From Gamsiella multidivaricata (Eukaryota > Mortierellomycota > Mortierellomycetes > Mortierellales > Mortierellaceae), in the NCBI RefSeq assembly GCF_025024155.1, contig NW_026251831.1, positions 17,376-81,375 of the forward strand: DNA of 64,000 bases, in the 5' to 3' direction. The position numbers were made by a program, and so were the translations under genes. The notes beneath the pieces were generated by a model, which worked only from the letters and a program-made list of their open reading frames with translations, had not been told where the DNA came from and ran no database searches. Within the stretch, counting starts at the first letter, position 1. Each line of letters starts with the position of its first letter. This document shows, piece by piece, positions 12,402 to 23,836 of the stretch.

Positions 12402-14380
12402 CTAGTCCGCCTTCTGAAGGAGTATCCTTTCCAGACGCACGAACTCCGGTATCATCTCCACGTACTTCCTCGTCTGTTCCAAATCCGGCCATACCGTCGC
12501 ACTCTCCCCAGACTTTCCGCCTGCGCCTTTATCGTCAACGTCCATATTCGAATCCACCTTCTCCTCCTCCTCTTCCTGGTGGTACTGAACACTAGGATCA
12601 CGATCATCATGACGGCCAAACAGGAACGCCTTCCTGGCAGCACCCCACGCCGCAGATCCTGCTCCCTTCTGCTCGTTCTGGGTCTTGCTCACCACGGGCA
12701 CCCCAAAGACGTTCGAGAGCAGCTGAAGAATAGCCCTGTTCGAAGATGCACCTCCAGTCGCCAAAATCCTCGAGACCCCCGGAGGTGAGAGTGATGGATT
12801 TTTCGAGGACGATGCTGATAATGAATCTCCTTGACTTGAGCGAATCCTTATCGCCAGGAATTGTGATTCACAAATTGCAAGCACATTTACCCACTGCTTC
12901 GTATCTCCATCATTCTCGTCCTCGAACTCGTTTACAGCGATTCCGTCCTCAAACCGGTACATGCCCTGGACTGGAGGCCAGATCTCGCGGTCGAAAAAAT
13001 AGAATCCGATCCTAGACTTTGTGCCATGATCCGATGTGGCGGCGTCTTTCAAGTATCGATTGAACTGATCCCAGTCTCCATCCGCATACTGATCCCTGAT
13101 TTTCTCTCGTGCTAGAGATCCGTTCTTGGCGCAGTACATCATCAGATACCCGCTGGGATCAACAGGGTGGCATAGATATCCGATCGAGAGTCGGGCATTG
13201 GACTGGTTGGTTTCGTTCTCCTCTGTAACCTCTGTATTTGATCGGTGCTTGTTGGTGTATAAGAGTAGCGTGTCGCTGGTGCCGAGACTGACGATCGCAT
13301 CACCTTGCTCGGCATGCATCGCCATCACCGTCGCAGGATTGTCTCCAGTAAAAGATACGATGTTTACGTCTAATCGTATGCAAAATATATAAATAAAGAA
13401 CAAAAAAAAAGTAACCAGCAGATGAGTATCGCATATTTCAAGAATATGCTTTAAAAAACCCCAATGGGTCTTGCAGCTGGAGACCAAACGTACCTGAACG
13501 GAATCCATATCTTTGCACGAACCACTTGCTGAGCACGCCTTGCGCCTTCTTGCCCGAGACATCAACGTCCCCAAGTTTGGTCGACAACGTATCCTTGTCT
13601 TCGCTTCCACCATGATCCTGGTGACACACTCCACCTCGGCTAATGAACTCTGTCAGCCGTGAATCCCAGGCCTTGGTGTCGATATCCAACAAATTCATCC
13701 CCGAGCCATCCGCGACATCGATCAGAGCATACTGTGCCATCAGCAACGACGCCAAGAACGAGCTCACGAGCGAAATCCTTTCCGTGGCCCTGTAAACTTC
13801 CGGCTTCGTTTGCACAATCTACAAGGTATTCATTTTCAACAGGATCAGCATTCCTGCATGTTCTTTTTTTTTCGGTCGAAAATCCCGATTGCGAGCATTA
13901 TCTTCATACTCTTGATCCTCAGTCCCCCCCTCCCCTCCCCATACCTTCAGGATCTGGCTGCCGGTGTACCGCTCATAGGCGAGTGACCCCGTTAAATCCG
14001 CCAAGCGTTGCTGTCCACGCAACCTGATCGACGTCCTTTCAGATCCCGATTCAGAGTCAAGGCTCCCCAAGAACTCCTCGATTTCCTGGCACTGCGCCGT
14101 CGTGCTAGTGTCCTGCCAGATGGGCGACTGACCGACCGTGAAAGCGTCCTGAAAGATCTCGACTAAAGATAACGAATGGGTCTCGTTGCTCGTACTTGCG
14201 GAGGATTGCATGATCCGGAAGGCTTCTTGACTTTGATGGGACCAATACACACTGCCGTGTTGCTGTTGGGATCATAGTGCGGAGTAACAAAAAGCTCATG
14301 CGCACCTTAGTATGCGCACATGTAGCGTAGCATCCCCACGAGGAAACTTGGGAGATAGTGTTGAATGAGAAATAAAAATG

Positions 14381-14413
<33 letters not shown>

Positions 14414-14751
14414 TGAGCGGCTCCAGAAATGGCGTGTACGCGCTCGAACGGAAACGCGGCCTGCTTCATCCTATCCAGGACCAATTCCAGAGCCTCGACC
14501 CACATCAGGACAGGCGCTGTTACGACGCCCCTGTCCCTTGTGTCATCCTCTACGGTGACGCCGCCCTGGGTATGGTAGTGCGCCAAGTCGGCGTCGAACT
14601 GTACGGCAAAAGTTGAATGCGTCTCGAGCGTAGTCGAATGTCCATCCTGATTAATTGCGCACTGAAGTGCAATGACTTTGAGCTGCTGTGTCGAGAGATC
14701 AAGTCCCAGAAAAAGCGGGGATGATGTCTTGCTGGCGTCTTGGGTGCTCAT
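12402..14751 (-). CDS. xylulokinase (FGGY carbohydrate kinase)
   Basis: Seen: four exons fit in phase on the minus strand (14751-14413, 14262-13945, 13818-13494, 13369-12402), giving 649 residues. Landmarks are the N-terminal FLGLDLSTQQLKVIAL (ATPase-fold phosphate 1), AISGAAQ joined across intron 1 to QHGSVYW, GSQILK joined to IVQTKPEVYRATERISLVSS, and FVQRYGFRS joined to DVNIVSFTGDNPATVMAM. GDAIVSLGTSDTLLLY is phosphate 2 and RILATGGASSNRAILQLLSNVFG is the adenosine motif. Family knowledge: the enzyme phosphorylates D-xylulose to xylulose 5-phosphate, feeding pentoses into the pentose phosphate pathway in the cytosol. It is somewhat longer than usual because of a Glu/Asp-rich insert near residue 600. 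Intron 1 contains a ~27-base T tract read on the plus strand (14384-14410). Confidence 0.93.
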
Positions 14752-15195
14752 GCTAATGTTCTTGTATTCGTGGGGTCGTGCTAAGTGAAGAAGAGCTTTT
14801 TTTTTTTAGACGATACCTCTGCTGCGCGTTATCTGGACTACTCCATGCAGCAAACTCCCCTATAGCTTCCTCGTGTCTAAAAGAGACTTCTAATAGCTGG
14901 GAAGTGGAGCGGAGAAAAAGGACATGGAAGTCTATTTCATGATCCACATCTCCCTTTACATCTGTCAAATAAAGACGAGGGGAAACCAAGGAAGAGCGGA
15001 ACGCAAAGTACTTTGTTCTGGGAATCATTGGCAGATAAGGAAGCGACATCTATATTTTCCTCATAATAAACGCGACCTGTCGTGCCAAGCACTATTCTGT
15101 TCTGGAGAAAAAAGCATTCATGCACGCGTTCTGTCTACGCGTTCAAGGCACATACACGGTTCTTTTTTTTATTATTATTGTTTCGCGCTACCGCT
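14752..15195. other. intergenic between xylulokinase and KAR9-GAS2 gene
   Basis: This 444-base gap holds the promoter of the xylulokinase gene (minus strand) and the 3' flank of the KAR9-like gene. There are poly-T tracts near 14798 and 15160. No gene is seen. Confidence 0.45.
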
Positions 15196-18100
15196 CTAAT
15201 GGCCGACGCGAAGGGTCGCCGCATCATCCGCAAGCGAGCAATGGTCCAACAAAAAGATATCCAAATCCTGCCATCCACCTCCAACCCGGACCATCACCTT
15301 CCTCTTCTTCCCACTGCCTGCCTTCGCTGCCGGCGCCGAACTCGACGACGACACGGGACTATTGAACGACCTCGCCCGCATTCGTGTTGACCGACTCGCT
15401 GCCGGCTCCGGTCTTCTCAAAGTGTTCATCCCTTGCTGCTGCTGCTGCTGCTGTTTGTACAACGCTTCCTCAACGCCGCTCAGGCTTCGTCCACTCGACG
15501 TTTGCGAATCATCCGCAGCCTGCGACGATGAGCGTCCGTACTCCATCAACCGACACAACACCATCTTCCCGCCTAGCGCCACGATCCTTCCGTGCGCACG
15601 CTCTTCTACCCTGCCTCCGAAATAGTACTTCCCCTCCCCGAGTCGTCGAACCTGCATCTGGATCGGACTCGCGTTCAAGATCCGCGCAAATTCTTCGTCC
15701 AGCTCATCACCACGGACCGATACATAGCTCGCAGAGGGTCTCTCTTGAACCCTCACCTTTTCCAGCAAATCTGGTAGCTCAGACTTGTTTTGCGCCTTTT
15801 TTGACTGTTCCTGCTGCTGCTGCTGATGTTGTTGTTGCTGGTGTTGTTGTTGCTGATGTTGTTGCTGTTGATGTTGATGTTGTTGTTGCTCCTGTAACTG
15901 CTGAAACCGCGACGGTTGCAGTCTGCTAAACGACCCTACGGACGACGACGAAGACGTCGAAGGACTCGCCGGCTCTTCGAATGGCGGTACAGGACACGTC
16001 TCCAGCCCCATACTAGAAGAAGATCCCGTCGTCGACCCAGGCCCTGGTCCATACACCGATCCCACTCTCTCTGCAAAGTATCCCCCCGAAGCCGCCGCCG
16101 TCGTCGTCGTCCTCGATGTCTGTAGTCTCCCATGGTTATCCAACGAAGTCCTCCGATTCCGCTGCAGATTCTGGATTCCATCGCCCACGTTCTGAGCACT
16201 CGACTGTCGCTGCCGAACTGTTGGTGGTGGCGAGAACATCGACTGCCGCTGTCCCGAGGGCGCTTCGCGCCCGTACGGTATCGGACTACTCGATCGCCGC
16301 TGAGACATCGTCGTCGCCAGTGTTGCCGATGTCGGGGTCGGTGCAGAATTCTGTCGGGATCGGGTCAACGAATTCGTGACCACAGGCGGTGGTAATTTGA
16401 GCTGCGATTTTCGTCCGCTGGCTGCGGATCCAGGTGTAGGCGATGTTGACCTTGCAGTCTGAGCTCCCGCAGACAGTTTACTCATGCTTCCGACGGGCGA
16501 GAACACGGGCTTCAGCTGCGACGGTCCGCCATTAAGTGAGGGCGTGCAGGATGTACTCCTGGTCCTGGACATCGAAGATGCTGAGCGAGAGAGAGGTGGA
16601 CGCGAGGGATCAGGATCATACTCCTGTCGACTCGAAGACCGGGAACGTGGGGCATATGTCGCTGCAGCGGATGGTGAATGTGGGATTCCAGGGATAGAAG
16701 GCGATGTTGTTTTTGTGCTACAAGACAAAAAGAAAGAAAGAAAGAAAGCTCCATTAATAACACGACCTTCATCTAGAAATAAAAAGAATGGATATTACAA
16801 AGGAAAGGTCAATGTACCTTGGACACCATGGGCGCGGTTTGTCCGATGTTTGTCTAGAGGGTGATCGTGATGGGCTTCGACTCAACGATCGATAGTTGAC
16901 ATATGTGTTTGGTGACAGCATGGACGGCAGACTAGTGATTGAAGGCACTGGTGACCAAGGACGGTGGCGTTGAGTGTTCATAGGCGACCGATTCCTAGCC
17001 CTCAAAGACTCGTTTGGAGAACCAGCTGGAGACTGAAGCGACGATGTCAATGGCAGAGGTCGCCGTCCACGCTGCTGCACCGGCTGAACCTGCTGAGCCT
17101 GCTGAGGCGGCTGAAATAAGGCAGGTGGTTCAGGAGATCTCCATTCTGACTGAGTTCGGGATCGTCGCATCGCAAACAACGGCCTTTCCGGGAGCTGCGC
17201 TGGAGGTGTAGGGATGTGCGATGGAATGGACGCATCCAAAATGTCCAGCATTTCCTCGATGCTATCCAAGTCCAATTCGACCTGGTCAAGACTGTCTCGA
17301 AGCTGATCCCACTTTGTCTTCATGATGCGATGCTTCTGAAGGATCTCTGTGTTCTTTGTCGTGCGACTGTCGATCCCGTTCTCCAGCATGTTGAGCATCT
17401 TGTTGACAGCAGGTGCATAATATTTGTGCTTGGCCTCAAAGCTCTTGAAGATCGTGTAGAGATGGTCACGGTCGATGGGTGCGGTTGGCACGACCTTTTC
17501 CCTCACCATCGCCTTGATCTGGTCAACCAGCCCCTTGCAGTGCACAATAGCCCTGTCCATCGACTCCATCATCGACTCGACTTGTCCAGCAACCTGCTCA
17601 AATACAGCCAACCAGCGCTCCTCCTTCAATTCGTCTCCTATCTTCTCGCGACGTGCTTTGGCGTCATCCCATAGACCAAGTAGCTCGCGATATTGATCCT
17701 GCAGCTCATCTTGAGTGGGATCTTTGGAGGTCAGTGCATCGAGTTGAGATGTTAACGCCCCTATCCTTGGTGTCAGGGACTCGATTTGACTGTCGATATC
17801 AGCCAAGGCATCCGTGCTGCGCTGTTGCCTTCCCTGTGTCTCCTCTAAGCTAGTGACACCCGTGTCGAGCGGTGATGTCGAAAGCGAATATGGTGGACTG
17901 GAAGGCATCTCTGCTGTCGTGGACGAACCTTGGACATGACGCGACCTCTCGTCCTGGAGTCTGTCCATAGTCAACTCGATATTCTCCACCTCCGCCAGGA
18001 CATTTTCCATTTGCGTTAACAGCTCCCGGCGAGTTTGAGCACTTGCGAAAATGCCCTTGACCTCGTCCAACATCGTCTTGAGTGCACCCCAGCCGTACTG

Positions 18101-18601
18101 GATGGTCTTTGTCGTATGTTGCAGCTCTTGTCCTGTTAATGCTGGTTCTTCTGCTTCGTTTTTGCCTCTGAGTTGCTGCTCCTGTGTTGTATCTGAGGTC
18201 TCTAATCTTGGTCCGACCTTGTCCCTGAGCTCTACCATCATCTCGATATTTGGGTGGAATCGATTCATGATCATGTCGATCTCGCTCACGTCCTGCTTTC
18301 CATTGGCACTTTTTTGCTGCGCCTCTACCTTCAGATCCAGCACGGCCAACTTGGCTGTTTCAAGCCACACTGTGAGATCCGAAGCCGCTTTTCGGAACCT
18401 TGAGCTGAGAATGTCGATAGGGATAGTGTCGTATGATGTGAGAACATGGTAGATATCGCTGTATGGTACCGGCAGTTTTTTCAGATTCTCCAGGTGTGAT
18501 TCGTATGGTGATTCTGTAGTCGATTCCTCTATACTGCTGTCGCTCTTTCTTACAGAGATGGGTAATGACATTGCTAATTCGCTTTCTTGCTGGGAGGACA
18601 T
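15196..18601 (-). CDS. KAR9-GAS2 microtubule/cortical capture protein
   Basis: Seen: two exons (18601-16818, 16717-15196) joined in phase give 1,101 residues. Residues ~40-480 are helical and coiled-coil rich and match the fungal KAR9 family (FRKAASDLTVWLETAK, IMNRFHPNIEMMVELRD, YGWGALKTMLDEVKGIF). A Ser/Arg/Pro-rich region follows. It holds an SxIP motif (SPIP, about residues 739-742) next to two arginines, the usual EB1 docking signal. A Gln/His-rich tract lies near 15800-15900. The C-terminus is a GAS2/GAR microtubule-binding domain: ARILNASPIQMQVRRLGEGKY, then VMVRVGGGWQDLDIFLLDH. The two halves are separated by a ~75-residue low-complexity insert with a run of seven Gln. Inference: links microtubule plus ends to the cortex or to myosin transport for nuclear and spindle positioning. 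Confidence 0.88.
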
Positions 18602-21600
18602 AATAGTAGTTTCTGATCTACGGAGAAAAAAGATGTGTCAATTGGGCGAAATATAATATAACCCATTTACTGCCTAGATAGAAATCAAAAAAATTGCTTA
18701 CGTCGTTATATATTTGTCAGGCGCACAGTGCGGGCGTACTGAAGATTACTTTGAGGAAAACGGCCTGAAGGAGGAGAATGATCAAGAACTGAGTGTTAGC
18801 AGAGGACAAGGAGCAAATAGAAGCCCGAGGTTGAACATGGTTGATAAACGGGTCATCCAGGATTGGTGTGTGTGTGTAGCGGAGAAACAACAAAACAAGT
18901 CGGGGCCAAAAGTACGAACAAGGCTAGCGTTGTGCTACATCCCCATCTGCAACCAAGCCGGCTACCTCCTTTCATTCCCATTTGCACTCCTTGAATCTTC
19001 GACGGAGGGCCGTTATTCTTCACATTCAAAAGCGTAGCAGGTTATCGGGGTGCAAAGGAGAGGGTTTATTGCAGTAGCCGAAATCAGGAGTCGCCCTCGC
19101 GGGGTGAGAGGATGGGGAAGGCGAGATAGAGAGGCAATCAAGCGAGGATGGAACGATGTCGAGCGCCAGAGCTGAACCGTATGGCCACTACTTTTTAGCC
19201 ATGTCGCCACCCTGTTATCAGGGCCCCTGTGCTACGAGTGAGCCTCGGCAACAATGGTTCTCTTTGGACCAAGCCGTAAAACGCTTGTTCCAATGCCTCC
19301 TTGCGCCATTTTGTATGGGATTTTGGTGTGAAAGGGGTCAATTGGCGGCAATTGGTGGCAATTGGTAGTAGTTCATAGCAATTCGTACCAACCGGAAGAC
19401 GCGTTTTAGTTGGATATGGTTGGTCGCGTTTTCGTTACAGGGGTTCCAATGGAAGGAATATGATAAAGAAGGGATGATTTAAAAGAATGGAAGGTGTTTG
19501 ATGGATTCAAAGTGGTATAAGTTCTATTCGTATAAAAAGAGCGGGTTTGATCAGCTGAAGGGTGCTAGTCGAGATTACAGACAGCGCTCATCAGTTGTTG
19601 TGGATGGAATGAGTGAATGAGAACGCTGGAAGAATGAGTGAGTGTGAGTGCGCAGAAGCGAGTGAGTGTGAGTAAGAGAGAGAAGAGAAAGCTGAGCTCG
19701 ACTCAATCCAGCCCAACCCGTGCTCCTTTCGTCTTTTGCTCCTATTGCCAGCATGACTCTGGCATGTCCACACCCTTTTTTTTCATTTTCATTTTTTTTT
19801 TTTGTTGTTGCCTTTATTGTCGAGTGCACTGTTGTATTCATTGTGTGTGGAGCACTTTCACAGCATACAGGACAAACTGGACCAGTCGGCGATCTCTATC
19901 GTAATTGCAATAAAAGCACTAGCTTCATTTCAGAGCAGAAAAAAAATGTCCACCCATGGAAAGAAGAGAGAGCACTCAAAAAAAAAAAAATAGCATTGCC
20001 ATTACTCCGTCAGGAACCTTCGGATGTGCGAAACAAGAACATCAACTGGCGGGGAGGGAACCAAAGATAGTCAGGGAAATATGATATCCATTTCTGTCTA
20101 TTTGACCACAAATAGCTCTGCAACAGATGGTGAATTGGGCGTATACGGATGCTGGCCGTTATGGGGGGTGTAGGCAGCCTTGCCATCCGTTCCATGGCAG
20201 CAGAAGAATAATGAGACAGAGGGCTCGCCTTTGCTTTAATTGGCGATTTGCAGCCCACAGGCTCCACATGCAGCACATTAACCCTATTTCTAGATGACGC
20301 GTCTTGCCTCTGCTGGCTGTCTACCTCCTGCTCCTATGCTCTGCATCGTCCTATTTATACACTAGATACCTCGCGCTGTGCATGTGCATCTTTGGTGTAG
20401 ATGTACTTGTAAGTCTATGTTTATGCATCATCTTTGGACGCACCTTGAACATTCCTCCGCACAGCAGGACAAAGACCAAATAGAACGCTAATTTCAGGCA
20501 CAAGGTATGACCCATTTTCGTGCTATGGCACTTAGCTAACCACAGACCATCATTTGACCCGAACCGTGTCTGGATGGAGAAAATGTACGACAATACATTC
20601 TTGGAACCGATCGCATAGAATTACTCGTAATCGAACTCGATTTTTTTAAGGCACTCGTCATTGTCCACCTTTTAAGGAAGATATATTTGCCTGCACCGCG
20701 TATGAATCCTACAGTCATTGAACGCCCTTCGCCGGTGTACAGATCATTTCTTATCCTTCATGCGCAACATCAAGAACTTTCCCACGCCTACAACATAGTA
20801 TCAGGATTGAACAGAATTAAAAAAAAAAAAAAAAAAGGAAAAAAGGAAAAAAGAAAAAAAAATAACCGCATTGCATCTTCAGCTTTCCAATTTTTGGGGT
20901 CAAACGTTAAGAGATATCGAACTTTGCGCTGCCGAGAGTGTAGGCAAATAGATATTGGTCATCGGACAAAAAAAAAAAAAAAATTGGCTGACTCACTGTG
21001 GCCAGTGAGTAGGATAGAGGACGAATGTTGCTGTGGTGACAGATCACTCCTTCGCCGCAGTTATGTGCTAATGGAGGAAAGGTATGCGGTAGAAGCCGTG
21101 AGAAAAGTGGCTCGGTTGCTTTTACCGTTGCGATCGCAAGTCTAATCTGCGGGCAATTGCTACAGGTGCTGTGAGGGGTCTACACGCTGCTCGGCGCAAA
21201 CAGAAACAACAAAAAAATAAAAAAAAAAAACGGCGATTTGCCACGCGAGTAGAACGTGGCACATGACATTTCCGGAAAATGGTTTGTATGGTGCAGGGGC
21301 TACTTATATCGTGTGGTGGGACGGGTGTCCAGCTGGTGTTGTATCGACTTCTTTACACCAAGGTCTCCGACATCATATGAAAATGATGACTAGACTATGT
21401 GCCGCTTATCGGAAGATAAGCACGTGTACAGCTGCCGCCTGATAGGGGTTTTTCAGGGATGTCTCGTTTTTAGGAGTTTAAGGTTTTGTATGCCCTGACA
21501 CAAATTCAAACATCGATATGGCACCCGATACGACCAAATCTCAAAAAAGAGTTTACAATTACGGACCAAAAGAAAAAAACTCGGCACCGTATACCTAGAC

Positions 21601-23308
21601 TTGGGGCGATATAGTGTAGCTTTAGTGGTGCTGATGAGGAGGAATGATGCGGTCGATGTGCTCATCCCACGAAACCGACAGAAGCAGGAAACTCTAACTT
21701 TGGGAGGAGAACCGCTCCTTCTAGACAGCATGTTCCCGCAGACAACCTGTCCCAAGTATAGGATGTGATGACAACAGATTAGACTAGGTCGCCACAACTT
21801 GGCGCTAAAAGACGTACCCGGACAATGGACCTAAAACACCATACGTACGTTGAAGCAAGATATGATCTGTATTGCTTGTGTTCTCTAGACCAAAGAATCT
21901 ACCCAGATAATGCGCGGTTGACTGATCAAAAGCAGCATCGACACTGCACGAAGAGATCCGTCTATCTCATCAAAAAGAAAGAGGTTAGGTGGAGCACGAA
22001 GATCGATCCTCCGTAGGAGCGTCGTAAACGCGTGTATAGCGCGTCGTAGATCTTTTAGCGCGCGTCGGTCCTGTTGTTCTTCTACTCCGTACACAAATAA
22101 ACTACTGTACATCCAAAATTTATGGATCATCGCCTCTATTTTCGTTCCTCTTGCCTCTCCACCTGCTTCCTTCTTCTCCCATAAATTAGATCCGCGAATT
22201 ACGCTTGAGAAGATACAGGATGCTGTGTGTGTGTGCTGTATTGCTGCAACTGATCCGATCCACGAGCTGGGCGCTGCTGATCCAATTTGCCTTTGTTTTT
22301 TGTTCTTGCTTTTGGTCGCCTCAGGACCATCTTTTCAGTGGAGTAGCTAGACCTAATTGCTTTGATCTCAATATTTCGTTGGAGCCCTTGTTGTGGCGGA
22401 CGGATGGATAAAGAAGGTATCTACTTTACTAGATGACAAAATAATGAATTGCCCTGGTTCATTCTCGGCTCCACCTTCATCTACCGTATTTTCTTTGAAT
22501 GAACAGTTTGAAACAGCGCGCGTTCTTTTATTTTGTACTTTCTTAGAATGGAAACCAACAAAATGCGGGGCAGACGACTAAGCGACGGACAAGGAAAACC
22601 ATGATAAGGGCTCCTTTCCTCTTGTGCCTTGGCTTCAATTGAGAACAAATCAGGGACACGACGTATCATCTACACGGATTTACATCTTTACTAGACAGGA
22701 AGGCAATCAGGAACGCTTTGATTCTTGGGCAAACTGGATACATAGGGTTATGCTCGAGGCTATTATTATTATAATTATTATTAGGATAGTCCACTGTCAA
22801 GGGTAGGGACAAGGATAAGGACGAAGACAAGACAAGAAACAAGGACTTTTCTTGATGTCTTGGAAGCAGCTACAGTCCGTGGCTAAAAAAAAAAAATAAA
22901 AAAAAAAAAAAGACCTCAATTATTTTTTTTCTCTCATCCTACAGATCGATGGGGTTCAGGGTCAGCGGCTGAGGAGAAATGCTAAACGGGAGGGCAGCAT
23001 GGACGCGAAGACAGCTCCTGCAACCAACGAGAAAGGAGCCAATTGCGCTCAAGGACAGAGAGATAGGGGGATTTTACAGGGGTTCGAGTTCAAAGTTGCA
23101 AGCAAGCGACGTCCATGGACAGTGCAGCAGCAGCAGGTTGGCATGCATCGAGAAATAGGGCCGAGCAGTAGTGGATCGTAGGATTCTCCTTGGCCCCTGG
23201 GAAGTGCCATTGCTCGCACAAGCAAAGGCGAAGGGGGAAGGGAAGCTGGGGAAGTACACAGTCTGGCGAGGACTGGACACGCAGAGTGCAGGCTATAGTG
23301 GCAGCAGT

Positions 23309-23310
<2 letters not shown>

Positions 23311-23339
<29 letters not shown>

Positions 23340-23365
23340 ACCAGACCAGACTAGACTAGACTAGA
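23311..23365. repeat. CCAGA pentanucleotide repeat
   Basis: About eight tandem CCAGA units are followed by three CTAGA variants. They lie ~470 bases upstream of the glutamine synthetase start, preceded by a short GCAGCAGTAG run. An ordinary microsatellite is the simplest reading. Confidence 0.85.
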
Positions 23366-23659
23366 GTAGCGAGAGAGAGTGGCCGAGTGCAGTCAAGGAA
23401 AGAATAGCAGCAGTAGTAGTCTAATGGCTGGATTGAATGGGAGATAACAAATCCAGTGGATCGAATCGAATCTAGTCGAGTCAAAGGGAGTGTGTTGTCC
23501 CTGAACGAGGAAAGTGACTGCCCGCGTTCATTTCAATCGAGATTAAAGTACCCGCCGCATTCAATCCGCTCTATTGTCTGTATTGTATGCTCCACCTGCC
23601 TCCTTCCTATCGTCGTCCTGGAGTCCTGGAGTCCCTCTCGCCCCATCTTTGCGAGTGTG

Positions 23660-23836
23660 AGGACGCTTTCATATTTAAACCTCCCCGGAGACGCCCTTCC
23701 TCCCTCTTCTTCTCTCCTCCCATCCAATCCACTCCTTCCTTCTCCCTCTCTTCGTCTTCTGTACATCAACCCCCCTTCTTCCCCCTCCTGTAAATATATA
23801 CCCTATACTCACCTCCTCTCCACCCATTCCTTAACC
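23660..23836 (+). promoter_or_regulatory. probable glutamine synthetase III promoter and leader
   Basis: Two TATA-like elements are visible: ATATTTAAA at ~23671 and AATATATA at ~23793. A long CT-rich tract lies between them (CTTCCTCCCTCTTCTTC type), and the ATG at 23837 sits in an ACC-ATGG context. CT-rich tracts directly upstream are typical of strongly expressed fungal genes. Which TATA is used cannot be decided from sequence. Confidence 0.4.

Larger units (their letters stand above)
18602..23836. other. 5.2-kb gene-poor region
   Basis: I find no supportable protein gene or RNA gene. The stretch has many homopolymer A/T tracts (near 19780, 19980, 20820-20870, 20970, 21210, 22890-22930) and many short frames without recognisable domains. 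The best of these are 114 codons at 21797-21453 and 81 codons at 22130-21885, both minus, both without visible neighbouring exons. A pentanucleotide repeat lies at 23311-23365. The last 200 bases are CT-rich promoter and leader of the glutamine synthetase gene. Confidence 0.45.

Noticed and set aside
23070..23100. B-box-like GGGTTCGAGTTC
   Set aside because: No A-box or cloverleaf upstream.
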